A DNA stretch of 64,000 nucleotides from Coxiellaceae bacterium (GCA_029212885.1 JARGPC010000002.1:436380-500379), one strand, 5' to 3'; counted from the stretch's first letter, positions 27,995-38,321 are shown. The notes: generated from the letters alone by a model not told the origin. A program made the numbers and translations.

Positions 27995-28024
27995 CAGTGA
28001 TAGTATCATATGATACTATCACTG
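27995..28024. promoter_or_regulatory. 30-bp perfect palindrome abutting the fic start codon
   Basis: CAGTGATAGTATCAT is followed by its exact reverse complement, ending one base before ATG 28026. A further TAGTATCAT half-site lies at 27977-27985. The palindrome leaves no Shine-Dalgarno sequence, so it would block transcription start and translation if occupied or folded. Most likely an operator, possibly autoregulatory. Confidence 0.7.
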
Positions 28025-28025
28025 T

Positions 28026-29021
28026 ATGAAGAAGCCTCCATTTACAATTACCACCTCCATATTAAATGCCTCAATGCGCATTATGCAGCTGTTAGGTGAG
28101 CTTGATGGTTTGAAAATGACTAAACCTGAAGTATCATTGAGGAAGTCAAATCGAGTTAAAACCATCCAGGCTTCTTTGGCAATCGAAGGAAATACTCTTT
28201 CCGTTGAACAAGTCACCGATTTGATTGATGGTGTACCAATCTTTGGGCCAGAGCAAGATATTCTTGAAGTGAAAAATGCAATTAAAGTTTATGATTATGC
28301 ATTTGATTTTAAATATGCTTCATTATCAGATTTTAAAAAGGCGCATAAACTATTAATGACAGGCTTAAGTAGTGATGCTGGGTCGCTTCGATTGAATAAC
28401 GTTGCTGTGTATGCGGGTTCTCGAGTTGCGCATGTTGCTCCTCAGCCTAAAATGCTAGCAAAGCTCATTGAAGATTTGTTTTTATTTATGAAGGCTAAAG
28501 ATGATATTTCATTGTTAATTAAGTCTTGTATTTTTCACTATCAACTTGAGTTTATTCACCCCTTCAGTGATGGCAACGGCAGAATGGGGCGTTTATGGCA
28601 ACAACTGATACTGTCTTCATTTCACGAGGTATTTCGCTTTGTTGCTATTGAAAGCCTAATTAAAGACAGGCAAAAAGATTATTATGCTGCATTGGCTTCG
28701 TGTGATGCTAAAGGTGAATCAACTGATTTTATAGATTTTTGCTTGCAATTAATTGAGCAAGCTTTGTTGTCATATACTCAGAAATTGCTATATCAACCAA
28801 AATCAGCAACCGATCGTCTGATGATAGCCAAAGGTGAATTCAATACTGCATTTTCACGTAAAATGTACTGTGAACTATTTAAAACCATATCGACAGCGAC
28901 GGCTAGCAGGGATTTAAAGTTAGGTATAGAGCAAGGCTTGCTGTTAAAATCTGGCGATAAGCGAGCGACCATGTATACCTTCACTGACTCTGTATCACCC
29001 CAATCAATACATCGAAATTAA
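28026..29021 (+). CDS. Fic-family protein (AMP transferase-like, class II)
   Basis: 331 aa. Fic enzymes transfer AMP or other nucleotide groups to target hydroxyls. The active-site loop HPFSDGNGRMGRLW starts at H178 and is complete. The N-terminal inhibitory motif (S/T)xxxE(G/N) is present as S50-LAI-E54-G55 (ASLAIEGN), placing it in class II with an intramolecular inhibitory helix. The C-terminal ~80 residues look like a winged helix (SRKMYCELFKTIS). Start fits the family N-terminus MKKPPF. It may be a chromosomal toxin-like gene or a regulator; no antitoxin gene is seen beside it, since inhibition is built in. Confidence 0.9.
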   Translation: MKKPPFTITTSILNASMRIMQLLGELDGLKMTKPEVSLRKSNRVKTIQASLAIEGNTLSVEQVTDLIDGVPIFGPEQDILEVKNAIKVYDYAFDFKYASLSDFKKAHKLLMTGLSSDAGSLRLNNVAVYAGSRVAHVAPQPKMLAKLIEDLFLFMKAKDDISLLIKSCIFHYQLEFIHPFSDGNGRMGRLWQQLILSSFHEVFRFVAIESLIKDRQKDYYAALASCDAKGESTDFIDFCLQLIEQALLSYTQKLLYQPKSATDRLMIAKGEFNTAFSRKMYCELFKTISTATASRDLKLGIEQGLLLKSGDKRATMYTFTDSVSPQSIHRN

Positions 29022-29069
29022 AAATAAGCGTTTCTTGTGATTGCCTAATCACTATACAATCTACTCATT

Positions 29070-30761
29070 ATGAAGGTAGGTATTAAACAAGTATTTGGAT
29101 TGTGGGCATCGGCAGTGTTAGTCCTTCAGCGCGGTATGTCTTTAGAGCTTGGCAAGTCACCTCAGTCAGAACGATTAATAACGAATAATATCATTGCATC
29201 ATTATCTCCAATGCTGCCGTCGGCTCATGAGCGTGAAAGCGTATTATACCGCACCGATGGCGTTTGTGTTGCGCCTCCACAAGGGATTCCTGTTATTCCT
29301 TACCGCCAATTATCGTTGACGCCAGCAGCCATTTTTAAACGCATGCTGGGGCCATACGTGGCTAAATTGCGATTGACAGATTATATCACTGGTATTTTTT
29401 TAGAGTCGTCACTCAACAGGAAAATGCTGACACAAATATATGCTTATATTACCGACTTTAAAATTAAAGTCATACGTTTTTGTTCACAAGAAACCTTATC
29501 TGAGACAGGGTGCGTATTCGGAGCATATTCTATTACTGATTCAGTATTAACTACGCCAGCTGAAAATCTTAAGGGCAGAGCCCCTCGGCCGCTCACTAAT
29601 CGTCAAATCCTTCAGCATGAATTGGTGCATGCTCACCAGGATTTAGTTGAAAAAACATTAGGCCGTGAGGCTATTATTTTTAAGCAAGCCCACTGGCAAA
29701 AGGCGAATAAACGATTTGAGCGATTGAAGTTGGTGATGACAAAAACGCTTTACAGTAATAAAGGCAGATTAACTCAAAGCGAGAAGCGGTTTTTAAGGTT
29801 GGCAAAAAAGGCGGCAGCTGCTATTACTCATCATGACGCATGGAGCCGGGTTCGTTACAGTGTCTATATTCACGGTGAAACTCGCTCGCTGTTATTGGAT
29901 GAAGGGGTGGATGTAAGCCGCTTTACAATGGGTGATATGATTAATTTTAATCATTACTTTGCTGACTATGACCACTTAGATACAGCCAAGGTGTTAGAGG
30001 TGGCGAATGGTAAGCAGCCAGGTGATTTGATTGTATATCTTAAGCTGCTAAATCCGTTGGTTTTTATTGAACATTTATTCAAGCTTGTATTAGGTATGTT
30101 GTCTGATGTTCCATCGCAAGCCTTAGCAAAAGAAATTCCCGCTCATGTACGGCAATTCTTTCCTGGCAAGTTGTATCGATTCTTTTTTAAGGAAATGTAC
30201 CAATTAGAAAAAACTAATCAACTTAAAATTGACAAAAAAATGACGTCAATTGCGAATAAGCACAGTATAAATCAACACCAGCCTGGTCATACCGTTTGGC
30301 CTGATATTAATCGTGCCTATCAACACCTATTGGATGGTGACGCTAAAGCAGCTATAGATGTATTAAACGGTATAAAGGCTAAACGCTATTTTATACCTTA
30401 CGATTTAGCATTAACGGATGTCATTAGCCAGCGTCGTTTAAAGGGGAGGCATCACCTACCTAACGGCGAAACGTACCTCGATAGACGCGAAGTGAATTTT
30501 GAAGTGAATCGCTTATATGGTATAGCCTATTACCAGTTGGGTAATCACGATTACTCAAGCCAATACTTATCATCGGTTAGCGATAAGCCGATTACTTATG
30601 GCTTAGGCAGGCAACCCATGCTGGCTGCTATTCAGGCGGTTAATATAATGCGTTTGTATAGCAATACTAATGTACCGATCGTGCGACCGGAAGATGATGA
30701 TATTAATGATCAGGATTTAGTGCTATGGGCGCAGCAGCAATCGCAGATATTAAGACCTTGA
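29070..30761 (+). CDS. orphan protein with HExxH metallopeptidase motif
   Basis: 563 aa, family not recognised. H183-E-L-V-H187 (QILQHELVHAHQD) is a zincin-type motif; E270 in YIHGETRSLLLDEG is a possible third ligand. The N-terminus (VFGLWASAVLVL) is mildly hydrophobic but lacks a clean signal-peptide cleavage site. Residues ~420-550 contain repeated AYQHLLDGDAKAAIDVL and AYYQLGNHDYSSQYL segments that look TPR-like. TATACAAT lies at 29054-29061 just upstream. Could be a secreted peptidase or effector; catalytic status is inferred from the motif alone. Confidence 0.55.
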   Translation: MKVGIKQVFGLWASAVLVLQRGMSLELGKSPQSERLITNNIIASLSPMLPSAHERESVLYRTDGVCVAPPQGIPVIPYRQLSLTPAAIFKRMLGPYVAKLRLTDYITGIFLESSLNRKMLTQIYAYITDFKIKVIRFCSQETLSETGCVFGAYSITDSVLTTPAENLKGRAPRPLTNRQILQHELVHAHQDLVEKTLGREAIIFKQAHWQKANKRFERLKLVMTKTLYSNKGRLTQSEKRFLRLAKKAAAAITHHDAWSRVRYSVYIHGETRSLLLDEGVDVSRFTMGDMINFNHYFADYDHLDTAKVLEVANGKQPGDLIVYLKLLNPLVFIEHLFKLVLGMLSDVPSQALAKEIPAHVRQFFPGKLYRFFFKEMYQLEKTNQLKIDKKMTSIANKHSINQHQPGHTVWPDINRAYQHLLDGDAKAAIDVLNGIKAKRYFIPYDLALTDVISQRRLKGRHHLPNGETYLDRREVNFEVNRLYGIAYYQLGNHDYSSQYLSSVSDKPITYGLGRQPMLAAIQAVNIMRLYSNTNVPIVRPEDDDINDQDLVLWAQQQSQILRP

Positions 30762-30763
30762 GG

Positions 30764-30946
30764 TTAATCCCACAAGCTGTCGTCAGTTGTTGATTCCGGC
30801 GCTTCAGGGTTATCGCGCGTTTCGTCTAGTTTGTTGTATTTATCCACTTCAGCTTGTTGAGAGGCAGTGTTGGCGTGGGTTGCGTTAAATTTAGCCAGGA
30901 ATTTATCGGCTGGGCTAACATAATGTTTGTCTGTTTTCTGTTTCAT
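30764..30946 (-). CDS. small conserved hypothetical protein
   Basis: 60 aa from ATG 30946 with AGGAAG upstream. Polar, acidic, no membrane segment. Sequence core HYVSPADKFLAKFNATH then SASQ-like TASQQAEVDKY resembles short proteins of unknown function found across Coxiella, Legionella and pseudomonads (my recollection points to a CBU_0585-like family, not certain). Transcribed opposite to the oxidoreductase at 31024; the two promoters overlap in the inverted repeat at 30969-31003. Confidence 0.6.
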   Translation of the reverse strand: MKQKTDKHYVSPADKFLAKFNATHANTASQQAEVDKYNKLDETRDNPEAPESTTDDSLWD

Positions 30947-30968
30947 ATGTTGTCTTCCTATTACCTCT

Positions 30969-31003
30969 GGTACAATAAGCCAGGTTTTGATAGCTATTGT
31001 ACC
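30969..31003. promoter_or_regulatory. inverted repeat with face-to-face -10 elements
   Basis: GGTACAATA (30969-30977) and TATTGTACC (30995-31003) form a perfect 9-bp inverted repeat with a 17-bp spacer. Each arm reads as a -10 (TACAAT) for one of the two divergent genes, so the promoters would face and overlap one another. It could equally be one operator shared by both genes. Confidence 0.45.
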
Positions 31004-31023
31004 GATTAAAGACGACATTTTCC

Positions 31024-34000
31024 ATGCAACAGCCTACGTTAACACTAAAATACGGTGATTTTAATGCTCTGCATTCGATTGAAGGGCTGCAAACGCTGGA
31101 TCGACACTTTATTGAGCAATTGCCTCAAGAGTTAGCTGCGTTTTTAATTGCGTATCGCCAGGGTGAAACATTTGATCGAGAGCAGTTGAGTGGTGGCTTG
31201 ATCGCTTGCGCGCAATATTTTGATTCCTTTATCGCTAAGCTTTTTGATATTGAAACCGATGCGGCAGCTTTGTCGGAATTGACATTAAAAGACGACCCCA
31301 TCTTTTGGTTTAAAAAACATTATGTGCTTAAACATGCCAAGCGCCGAATGAAGGAGGGCGTTGAGGCATCGTTTGATGACTTGTGTAAACCGCTACAGCA
31401 GTGGTTAGATGCCAAAGACGCTGAATTGGCTTTAGCACAAGCAGCACTATCCTTAAGTGAGCAGGGTGACGATACTAATGAGGCTATTATTCAATGGTGT
31501 ATTTCGGCCTGTAGCTCTGACCAAGGTCGAAAATATGTAAAAGAATGGGTCGCATTTAAATTACCGAAAAAATTAGATTTTGCTCATTTGATTGATGTTG
31601 AAACTACTACGCATCATGAAGCGACTTGTTTACAAATCAGTGATGCAAAGCAACGTCAAAGAGATGGCTTTAATTTAACTGATGAGCGCATGTCGCGTCG
31701 TGAAGTGATGGACGAAGTGCATTACTGTGTTTATTGCCATAAAAATGACGGTGACTTTTGTTCGAGTGGTTTCCCTATAAAGCGCAAACAGCCTGAGCAG
31801 GGTTTTAAACAAAACCCGTTGGATGAGATGTTAACCGGTTGCCCTCTGGATGAAAAAGTTTCCGAGATGATTTCATTAAAGCGCGACGGTTACAGTTTAG
31901 GTTCGTTAGCGATGATTATGGTGGATAATCCTATGTGCCCCGCGACCGGGCATCGCATCTGTAACGACTGCATGAAAGCGTGTATTTATCAGCGTCAAAC
32001 ACCGGTTGATATCCCTCAAATTGAAACGCGTGCATTAACTGATGTGCTGCATTTGCCGTGGGGTGTGGAGATTTATGATCTGCTTACGCGCTGGAATCCA
32101 TTACGTCAAGAGCAATATGTCACAGAAGCATATAACGGCAAAAATGTGTTGGTGATGGGGTTGGGGCCAGCAGGATTTACTTTGTCACATTATCTTACCA
32201 TGGCGGGTTATGCTGTTGTTGGTATGGATGGTTTGAAAATAGAACCTGTCGATGAGCAATGGTTAAGCCAACCAATACATAGCTTTGATTCTATTTATGA
32301 GCCGTTATCGGAACGCGTTGTGCATGGTTTTGGCGGTGTCGCCGAATACGGTATTACTGTGCGTTGGGATAAGAATTTTCTCAAACTGATTTATATTAGT
32401 CTAATGCGCCGCCGTTATTTTCAGGCCTATGGTAGTGTGCGCTTTGGTGGCACGGTAACTGTAGAGCAAGCATGGCAGTTGGGTTTTGATCATTTAGCGA
32501 TTGCCGTAGGCGCTGGATTACCGAAAGAATTACCAATTGAAAACAGCCTGGCTCCCGGTATGCGTCAAGCCAATGATTTCTTAATGGCATTGCAATTAAC
32601 TGGTGCGAGTAAAAAAGACAGTCTTGCCAATTTGCAAGTACGCTTACCGGCAGTTGTAATTGGCGGTGGTTTAACCGGTGTTGATACCGCCACCGAAGTT
32701 GGTGCATATTATTTAGTGCAAGTGGATAAAATAGCACGACGTTATCAGCAGTTATGTGAAAAATTAGGCGAGACAACTGTTAGACTGCAATTTAATAATG
32801 AAGACCTGATTATCTTAGATGAGTTTTTACAGCATGCAAAACAGCTTGGCGAAGAACGGAAAAACGCAACGCTTGAAAGCCGTAAAATAGATAGCATTAA
32901 ATTGATACGCCGTTTTGGTGGTGTTACCATTGCCTATCGACGTGCAATGACGGAAGCGCCGGCTTATCGTAAAAATCCTGAGGAATTGGCTAAGGCATTA
33001 GAAGAAGGTATCTTCTATGCAGAACACTTGTCGCCGCAAAAAGTGATATTGAGTGAGCAGGGCGATTGCCAAGCATTGGCGTGCGTAGATGCTGATGGTA
33101 AAGAACTAACATTACCAGCGCGTTCGATATTCGTGGCCACAGGTGCCAAACCAAACGTAGCCTATGCGTTTGAGCATAAAGATACCTTTGTGCGCGATCG
33201 CTACCAGTATCGTGAATATGTGGCGATTGATGATCAATTAGAACAAGTCGCACAAGCACCGCATTGCAAGTCAGACAAAATTGGCATGTTTACCAGTTAT
33301 GCGAAACAAGATAAGCGGGTAACTTTTTTGGGTGATACGCATCCAGTGTTTCATGGTAATGTGGTACAAGCGATTGCATCAGGACATGCATGTTTTAAAG
33401 CGATTAATGCGCAGTTATCATCGGTAAATAAGGCACCATCAGCTTATGATGAATTCGCTGAATTAATTCAGCAGCGTTTTAAGCAATATGTGGTATCCAA
33501 TCAATTGATTCATCCGACCGTACGCGAGATTATTGTGCACGCGCCGCAAGCGGCAGCGCATTATCAGCCAGGACAATTTTATCGATTACAAAACTTTGAA
33601 CAAAATGCAAAACAAGTTGAAGATACATCATTCGAGATGGAGGGGCTGGCATGCATGGCCTCGCTAGTGCCTAATCAGCCTGAACAATTAGCATTATTGA
33701 TATTTGATACCGGAGCTAGTTCGCGCTTGAGTGCTTACCTACAACCGGGTGAAGCCATTAGCTTAATGGGCCCAACCGGTGTACGCAGCAAAATCCCTCA
33801 AAATCAAACCATCTTATTAATTGGTGGTCCATTAGCGATTGCACATCTACGTGGTTGGGCTCCTGCTTTACGCGACGAAGGTAATAAGCTGGTCTATATA
33901 GGTTTGTTTGAATCTGAAGATGAAATCTTTTTGCGCGATGAAGCCGAAAGCGTTTGTCATCAAGTGTATTGGAGTAATGGCAAATCAATCGAGCAGTGTT

Positions 34001-34383
34001 TGCATGACTTCCAACAATCAGACCCTGAATTATTCCAACAAATAAACCAAATTGGTGTGATAGGTGATTCGAGTGTCTTGTGCGAAATGAAACGCATTCG
34101 CGGCACTTGGCTTGAAAAAGCATTACAAGATGTTGAATGGTCAGCATCGGTATATGCGCCGATGCAATGCATGCTAAAAGGTGTGTGCGCACAATGCTTA
34201 ACCTGGCAAATTGACCCTGCGACGGGCGAACGAACTAAGGCGGTCTATGCCTGCTCATGGCAGCATCAACCTTTTGAAAAAATTGATATCCCTAACATTG
34301 AACAAAGATTACAGCAAAATAATATGCAACAACAATTAGCTGATTTATGGCTAGAAGAAATATGTGAGGTAAGTGATGACTGA
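31024..34383 (+). CDS. large multidomain FAD/NAD(P) iron-sulfur oxidoreductase
   Basis: 1119 aa from ATG 31024. Domains in order: helical N-terminus (1-225); Cys-rich Fe-S part with [12 protein letters not shown] (from C235) and a second set [16 protein letters not shown]; a GltD-like FAD/NAD(P) oxidoreductase with Rossmann site [14 protein letters not shown] and a second nucleotide site [15 protein letters not shown]; and a C-terminal ferredoxin-reductase/PyrK-like part ending with [10 protein letters not shown]. Substrate unknown; it probably moves electrons between NAD(P)H and a quinone, ferredoxin or small substrate. It overlaps nadA by 8 bases and a ferredoxin gene follows, so a role in NAD synthesis or redox supply is plausible (inference). 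Confidence 0.8.
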   Translation: MQQPTLTLKYGDFNALHSIEGLQTLDRHFIEQLPQELAAFLIAYRQGETFDREQLSGGLIACAQYFDSFIAKLFDIETDAAALSELTLKDDPIFWFKKHYVLKHAKRRMKEGVEASFDDLCKPLQQWLDAKDAELALAQAALSLSEQGDDTNEAIIQWCISACSSDQGRKYVKEWVAFKLPKKLDFAHLIDVETTTHHEATCLQISDAKQRQRDGFNLTDERMSRREVMDEVHYCVYCHKNDGDFCSSGFPIKRKQPEQGFKQNPLDEMLTGCPLDEKVSEMISLKRDGYSLGSLAMIMVDNPMCPATGHRICNDCMKACIYQRQTPVDIPQIETRALTDVLHLPWGVEIYDLLTRWNPLRQEQYVTEAYNGKNVLVMGLGPAGFTLSHYLTMAGYAVVGMDGLKIEPVDEQWLSQPIHSFDSIYEPLSERVVHGFGGVAEYGITVRWDKNFLKLIYISLMRRRYFQAYGSVRFGGTVTVEQAWQLGFDHLAIAVGAGLPKELPIENSLAPGMRQANDFLMALQLTGASKKDSLANLQVRLPAVVIGGGLTGVDTATEVGAYYLVQVDKIARRYQQLCEKLGETTVRLQFNNEDLIILDEFLQHAKQLGEERKNATLESRKIDSIKLIRRFGGVTIAYRRAMTEAPAYRKNPEELAKALEEGIFYAEHLSPQKVILSEQGDCQALACVDADGKELTLPARSIFVATGAKPNVAYAFEHKDTFVRDRYQYREYVAIDDQLEQVAQAPHCKSDKIGMFTSYAKQDKRVTFLGDTHPVFHGNVVQAIASGHACFKAINAQLSSVNKAPSAYDEFAELIQQRFKQYVVSNQLIHPTVREIIVHAPQAAAHYQPGQFYRLQNFEQNAKQVEDTSFEMEGLACMASLVPNQPEQLALLIFDTGASSRLSAYLQPGEAISLMGPTGVRSKIPQNQTILLIGGPLAIAHLRGWAPALRDEGNKLVYIGLFESEDEIFLRDEAESVCHQVYWSNGKSIEQCLHDFQQSDPELFQQINQIGVIGDSSVLCEMKRIRGTWLEKALQDVEWSASVYAPMQCMLKGVCAQCLTWQIDPATGERTKAVYACSWQHQPFEKIDIPNIEQRLQQNNMQQQLADLWLEEICEVSDD

Positions 34384-35383
34384 TTTTTTTGTACCTGAAG
34401 TGGTACAACCCGTTGATAGAACAGACCTGGAATTAAACGCTAAAATCCACGAGCTAGCTGAAAAGCTACAGCAAAAAAATGCTGCCTTGGTCGCGCATTA
34501 TTATACAGCACCGGAATTACAACAGCTGGCTGAAATCAGCGGTGGCTTTGTTGGTGACTCGTTAGCGATGGCGCAGTTTGGACTGAAGTCGAAAGCAGAT
34601 ACCTTGGTGGTGGCGGGTGTTAAATTTATGGGTGAGTCAGCCAAGATTTTAAGTCCTGAAAAGCAGGTATTAATGCCAACCTTAGAGGCAACTTGCTCGT
34701 TGGATTTAGGTTGTCCCGCTGATGAATTCGAAGCGTTTTGCAAACAACATCCGGATCGTGAGGTGGTGGTGTATGTTAATACCTCGGCGGCGGTGAAGGC
34801 ATTAGCTGATTGGACGGTGACATCTAGCTGCGCTTTAGAAATCGTGCGTCATTTGGATGAGCAAGGTAAAAAAATCCTATGGGCACCCGATCGTTATCTC
34901 GGTAATTATATTCAAGAAAATACCGATGCGGATATGGTGATGTGGCAAGGCAGTTGTATTGTGCATGAAGAATTTAAGGCTAAAGGCATTTTGGATTTAA
35001 AACAACAACACCCGGATGCGGCGATATTGGTTCACCCTGAATCTCCGCCAACGGTTATTGAAGTGGCGGATGTTGTTGGTTCAACGTCGAAACTTTTAAA
35101 TGCGACTAAAACCATGGATAACCCGGTTTTTATAGTGGCAACTGACCGCGGTATTTTCTACCAAATGCAAAAAGCAAACCCAGAGAAGTTGATTTTAGAG
35201 GCACCAACAGCAGGTAAGGGTGCAACTTGCCGTAGTTGTGGACATTGTCCTTGGATGTCTATGAATGCATTGGAAAATTTAGAGGCTAGTTTAGATAATA
35301 CTTTAAACGAGATTAAGTTGTCGCCACAAGTGATTGAAAGGGCGAAGGTGCCATTAATGCGGATGGTTGAATTTACGTCGTAA
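34376..35383 (+). CDS. nadA: quinolinate synthase A
   Basis: 335 aa from ATG 34376 (GAGG six bases upstream). Condenses iminoaspartate with dihydroxyacetone phosphate to quinolinate for de novo NAD synthesis, using an oxygen-sensitive [4Fe-4S] cluster. Ligand cysteines lie in [27 protein letters not shown] and [16 protein letters not shown]-terminal [17 protein letters not shown] is the substrate-binding signature. Length is usual. nadB and nadC are not in the window. Start overlaps the oxidoreductase stop, so the two are coupled. Confidence 0.97.
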   Translation: MTDFFVPEVVQPVDRTDLELNAKIHELAEKLQQKNAALVAHYYTAPELQQLAEISGGFVGDSLAMAQFGLKSKADTLVVAGVKFMGESAKILSPEKQVLMPTLEATCSLDLGCPADEFEAFCKQHPDREVVVYVNTSAAVKALADWTVTSSCALEIVRHLDEQGKKILWAPDRYLGNYIQENTDADMVMWQGSCIVHEEFKAKGILDLKQQHPDAAILVHPESPPTVIEVADVVGSTSKLLNATKTMDNPVFIVATDRGIFYQMQKANPEKLILEAPTAGKGATCRSCGHCPWMSMNALENLEASLDNTLNEIKLSPQVIERAKVPLMRMVEFTS

Positions 35384-35385
35384 TG

Positions 35386-35452
35386 CGTCATTGCGAGGAG
35401 CTTGCGACGAAGCAACCTAGATTGCCGCGCCACTGCGTGGCTCGCAATGACG
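35386..35452. repeat. palindromic repeat, GTCATTGCGAG type
   Basis: CGTCATTGCGAG (35386-35397) is mirrored by CTCGCAATGACG (35441-35452); inside, AGCTTGCGACGAAGCAA and TTGCCGCG segments pair imperfectly. This is the widespread CATTGCGAGGAGC-type intergenic palindrome found in many obligate and facultative intracellular proteobacteria. It starts 2 bp after the nadA stop and fills the gap to the ferredoxin gene. Confidence 0.8.
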
Positions 35453-35467
35453 ACTAAAGGGAAAACA

Positions 35468-35842
35468 GTGACAGATAATTTAGACGAAAAACTACGAACC
35501 AAACTGGATCGCTTAAACATCACAGGTATAAAACACCATATATTTTTATGTTGCGACCAAAGCAAAGCCAATTGCTGTGATGTTGAGCAAGGCATTGCTT
35601 CGTGGGAATTTTTAAAAAACCGTTTACAGGAATTAAATCTAAGTGATCGCGGTGGCGTTTATCGTTCGAAAGCTAATTGTTTGCGTGTGTGTAGTCGCGG
35701 CCCTATTGCTGTGGTATACCCAGATGGTATTTGGTATCACTCATGCACGCCTGAGGTGTTAGAGCAGATCATCCAACAGCATTTAATCTGTGGCGAACCT
35801 GTAGAAGAATATATGTTAGCAAAGGTGGAAAATGAGGATTGA
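35468..35842 (+). CDS. thioredoxin-like (2Fe-2S) ferredoxin
   Basis: 124 aa from GTG 35468 (AGGGA five bases upstream); ATGs further upstream fall inside the palindromic repeat and are unlikely. Thioredoxin-fold [2Fe-2S] ferredoxin: cysteines in [15 protein letters not shown] near residue 25-40 and CLRVCSRGP near residue 80. These are electron carriers of the Shethna/NuoE-like fold. Position after the Fe-S oxidoreductase and nadA suggests it may serve one of them (inference). Its end overlaps the next gene by 11 bases. Confidence 0.9.
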   Translation: MTDNLDEKLRTKLDRLNITGIKHHIFLCCDQSKANCCDVEQGIASWEFLKNRLQELNLSDRGGVYRSKANCLRVCSRGPIAVVYPDGIWYHSCTPEVLEQIIQQHLICGEPVEEYMLAKVENED

Positions 35843-36656
35843 TACCATGGTGAAAGGAAACTTACGCAAGATGCAGACAGAGCATCTTTCGCCAGTACAA
35901 TATACATTACCTGTCGGTGATGAGTTAATACCGATGAATGATTTAATTGGCAAAACAATTACGTTCAAGTTTGATGGGTTGATTAACTGCGTGCACTGCG
36001 ACAAAAAAACCAATAAAAGCTTTAACCAAGGCTTTTGCTTTCCGTGTTTTAGAAAGCTCGCGCAATGTGATCGATGCATTATGAGCCCGGAATTGTGTCA
36101 CTATGCGCAAGGCACTTGCCGTGAGCCGGAGTGGGGTGATACGCACTGCATGATTCCGCATGTAATATATTTGGCAAACAGTTCTACGATTAAAGTCGGC
36201 ATTACACGCGGTACACAAGTGCCGACTCGCTGGATGGACCAAGGGGCTATTCAAGCGTTACCCATTATTCAGGTTGATACGCGTTATCATTCGGGATTAA
36301 TTGAGGTGATTTTAAAGCAGCATATTGCGGACCGTACTAACTGGCGTAAAATGTTAAAAAATGAAGTGGAGCCTACGGACTTAAAGGCCTTTTCCGTTGA
36401 TTTATTGAAAACCGTTGGTAAAGATTTAAATAACTTGCGTCAACAAGGTTTTGACTTTACTGTGTTGGCGGATCCAAAGGACTACACGTTTGAATACCCG
36501 GTGATACAATACCCGACTAAAGTAAGTTCATTATCATTTGATAAGAAGCCGGAAATTACGGGCGAACTACAAGGCATCAAAGGGCAGTATTTGATTTTTG
36601 ATATTGGCGTTTTAAATATACGTAAATTTGGCGGGTATTTTGTAACGATGTCTTAG
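35832..36656 (+). CDS. DUF2797-family protein
   Basis: 274 aa from ATG 35832; ATG 35847 with GAGG 9 bases upstream is an alternative. The zinc-binding-like cysteine set [33 protein letters not shown] and GTCREPEWG is the hallmark of DUF2797, followed by [14 protein letters not shown], a region related to GIY-YIG folds. Biochemical function is not established for the family. It overlaps the ferredoxin gene and belongs to the same co-directional block. Confidence 0.88.
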   Translation: MRIDTMVKGNLRKMQTEHLSPVQYTLPVGDELIPMNDLIGKTITFKFDGLINCVHCDKKTNKSFNQGFCFPCFRKLAQCDRCIMSPELCHYAQGTCREPEWGDTHCMIPHVIYLANSSTIKVGITRGTQVPTRWMDQGAIQALPIIQVDTRYHSGLIEVILKQHIADRTNWRKMLKNEVEPTDLKAFSVDLLKTVGKDLNNLRQQGFDFTVLADPKDYTFEYPVIQYPTKVSSLSFDKKPEITGELQGIKGQYLIFDIGVLNIRKFGGYFVTMS

Positions 36657-36712
36657 GGTGCAACAGACACCCTTAGGCTAATGCGTGTCTATAACAAAAA
36701 GGGATATTTATA

Positions 36713-36988
36713 ATGAGTATTGCAGATTTTCATTTCAGCGTTTCCGACATCATCGGCATTATTGGTGTCTTAATGGTGTTGTGGGCGTACGTTTGTATTC
36801 AAATTAACAAGCTGACACGCGACGATATATCGTTCTCGTTGATTAATTTGGTTGGTTCAATTTTTATCATTGTGTCACTGTGCCATACCATGAATTTAGC
36901 CTCATTTGTTATCGAAATAGCTTGGCTTATTATCAGTGCCTATGGCATCATTCGTTGCTTGCGTCACAAAAAGAATATTATTCATTAG
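36713..36988 (+). CDS. CBU_0592-like small membrane protein
   Basis: 91 aa with three predicted membrane helices (about 12-30, 42-60 and 63-82: IIGIIGVLMVLWAYV, LINLVGSIFIIVSLC, FVIEIAWLIISAYGII). Pattern and length match the small integral-membrane family named after Coxiella CBU_0592, function unknown. Preceded by AAGGG eight to twelve bases before ATG. The next gene starts 10 bp after its stop. Confidence 0.75.
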   Translation: MSIADFHFSVSDIIGIIGVLMVLWAYVCIQINKLTRDDISFSLINLVGSIFIIVSLCHTMNLASFVIEIAWLIISAYGIIRCLRHKKNIIH

Positions 36989-36998
36989 GAGAGCAAAA

Positions 36999-37298
36999 AT
37001 GGCAGAAACTGTTGACGAATTGACCATTGAGTATATCGAAGATGGCATTACAACTGTTAAAGAATTGGACAAAAGAGTGTTGACCAAGGGCGCTTGGAGC
37101 ACAATTGTTTACCGTTACCGTGATTGGGATCGTGCTAAAGAAGTCTATGGCAAAGACAAGTTCAGTATTCGTCGCTATCAAAAACGTAATGGTGAGTATC
37201 AACCAAAATCTAAGTTTAATGTATCTTCTGCTGATCAAGCACGTAAATTAGTTGAAATTCTAAATGAGTGGTTAGCTGCCGACGATCTTCAAGAGTAG
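36999..37298 (+). CDS. small conserved hypothetical protein
   Basis: 99 aa from ATG 36999 with a strong TTAGGAGAG upstream. Soluble, highly charged, with conserved-looking KGAWSTIVYRYRDWDRAKEVYG and FSIRRYQKRNGEYQPKSKFN segments. Comparable short proteins occur in other proteobacteria, but I cannot name the function; the basic beta-rich centre would suit nucleic-acid binding (weak inference). It lies 20 bp upstream of rdgC. Confidence 0.75.
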   Translation: MAETVDELTIEYIEDGITTVKELDKRVLTKGAWSTIVYRYRDWDRAKEVYGKDKFSIRRYQKRNGEYQPKSKFNVSSADQARKLVEILNEWLAADDLQE

Positions 37299-37318
37299 TG
37301 TTTACATAGGAGAGTGAC

Positions 37319-38269
37319 ATGCTGTTTAAACAGTTAAAAGTATTTCGTTTTGAATGCGAATCGTTGGATATTGAAGCCGCTGAACAAGCATGTCAGCAAT
37401 ATCAGTTACAGAATTGCCCTAAGAGTCAATACCACAGTGTGGGTTGGCAAAGTCCGTTTGGCAAAAACAGCGAAGTGATGATTCATGCGACGCAAGGCTA
37501 CTGGTTAATGTCACTCGCCAAGCAAGAACGTTTACTACCAGCCTCCGTCATTAAAGAACACTTGGATGAGCGTATTGAGCAAATACGTCAAAAGCAAGAA
37601 CGTAATGTGTATGCTAAAGAAAAGCAGGCGCTAAAAGAAGAAATTGAATTTCAATTACTTCCACAAGCGTTTACGCGTAACCAAAGTTATACTTTGTATC
37701 TGGATATTAAGCAGAAGTGGTTGTATGTCGGTGTGACAAACACAACAGTATGCCAGCAGTTATTGGAACTACTCAATAAAACCTTTGGTGGCTTTAAAGC
37801 AGACTTAATTGAAACTGAATTAACTGTCAGTAATGAAATGACACGCTGGTTACACGACAATCGCTGGCCTAAAGGTTTTGTTATTGAGCGTGATTGCGAA
37901 ATGTTCGACCAAGAACACGAGAAAAATATTGTACGCTTTTCGCAGCAAAACTTAGCGGCAAAGGAAGTGATTGCACATTTGGATAATGGCAAAAAATTAT
38001 CGAAGTTGTCGCTGAGCTGGCAGGATCGGATCTCGTTTGCTATTGATACCAATCTCAGTGTATCTAAGATCAAGTTCCTCGACATCCTTGAAGAGCAGCG
38101 TAAAGATGCTTTTTGTGATACCAAAGAGCAGCAATTAGATGCTGATTTCACCATTACTTGCTTGGAGTTTGCCAATTGGTTCCCAGCTTTATTGGAGCTG
38201 TTTGGTGGCGAAAAGACCCATCAAGAGGTTGAAAAAACTGAAAAAGATGATGCTTTAGTTGTTGCCTAA
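37319..38269 (+). CDS. rdgC: recombination-associated protein RdgC
   Basis: 316 aa. RdgC is a ring-shaped DNA-binding protein that restrains RecA. Recognised from the N-terminal VFRF, GWQSPFGKNSEVMIHATQGYW, then the LLPQAFTRNQSYTLYLD stretch and the C-terminal FTITCLEFANWFPALLELFGGE. Slightly longer/shorter than the ~300 aa E. coli protein but normal. AGGAGAG precedes the ATG. Last gene of the block that begins at 31024. Confidence 0.9.
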   Translation: MLFKQLKVFRFECESLDIEAAEQACQQYQLQNCPKSQYHSVGWQSPFGKNSEVMIHATQGYWLMSLAKQERLLPASVIKEHLDERIEQIRQKQERNVYAKEKQALKEEIEFQLLPQAFTRNQSYTLYLDIKQKWLYVGVTNTTVCQQLLELLNKTFGGFKADLIETELTVSNEMTRWLHDNRWPKGFVIERDCEMFDQEHEKNIVRFSQQNLAAKEVIAHLDNGKKLSKLSLSWQDRISFAIDTNLSVSKIKFLDILEEQRKDAFCDTKEQQLDADFTITCLEFANWFPALLELFGGEKTHQEVEKTEKDDALVVA

Positions 38270-38321
38270 GGCTTAGTCGATTGATTTTAAAGTATAAAGC
38301 AAGGAAATGTCGAAACGATCG

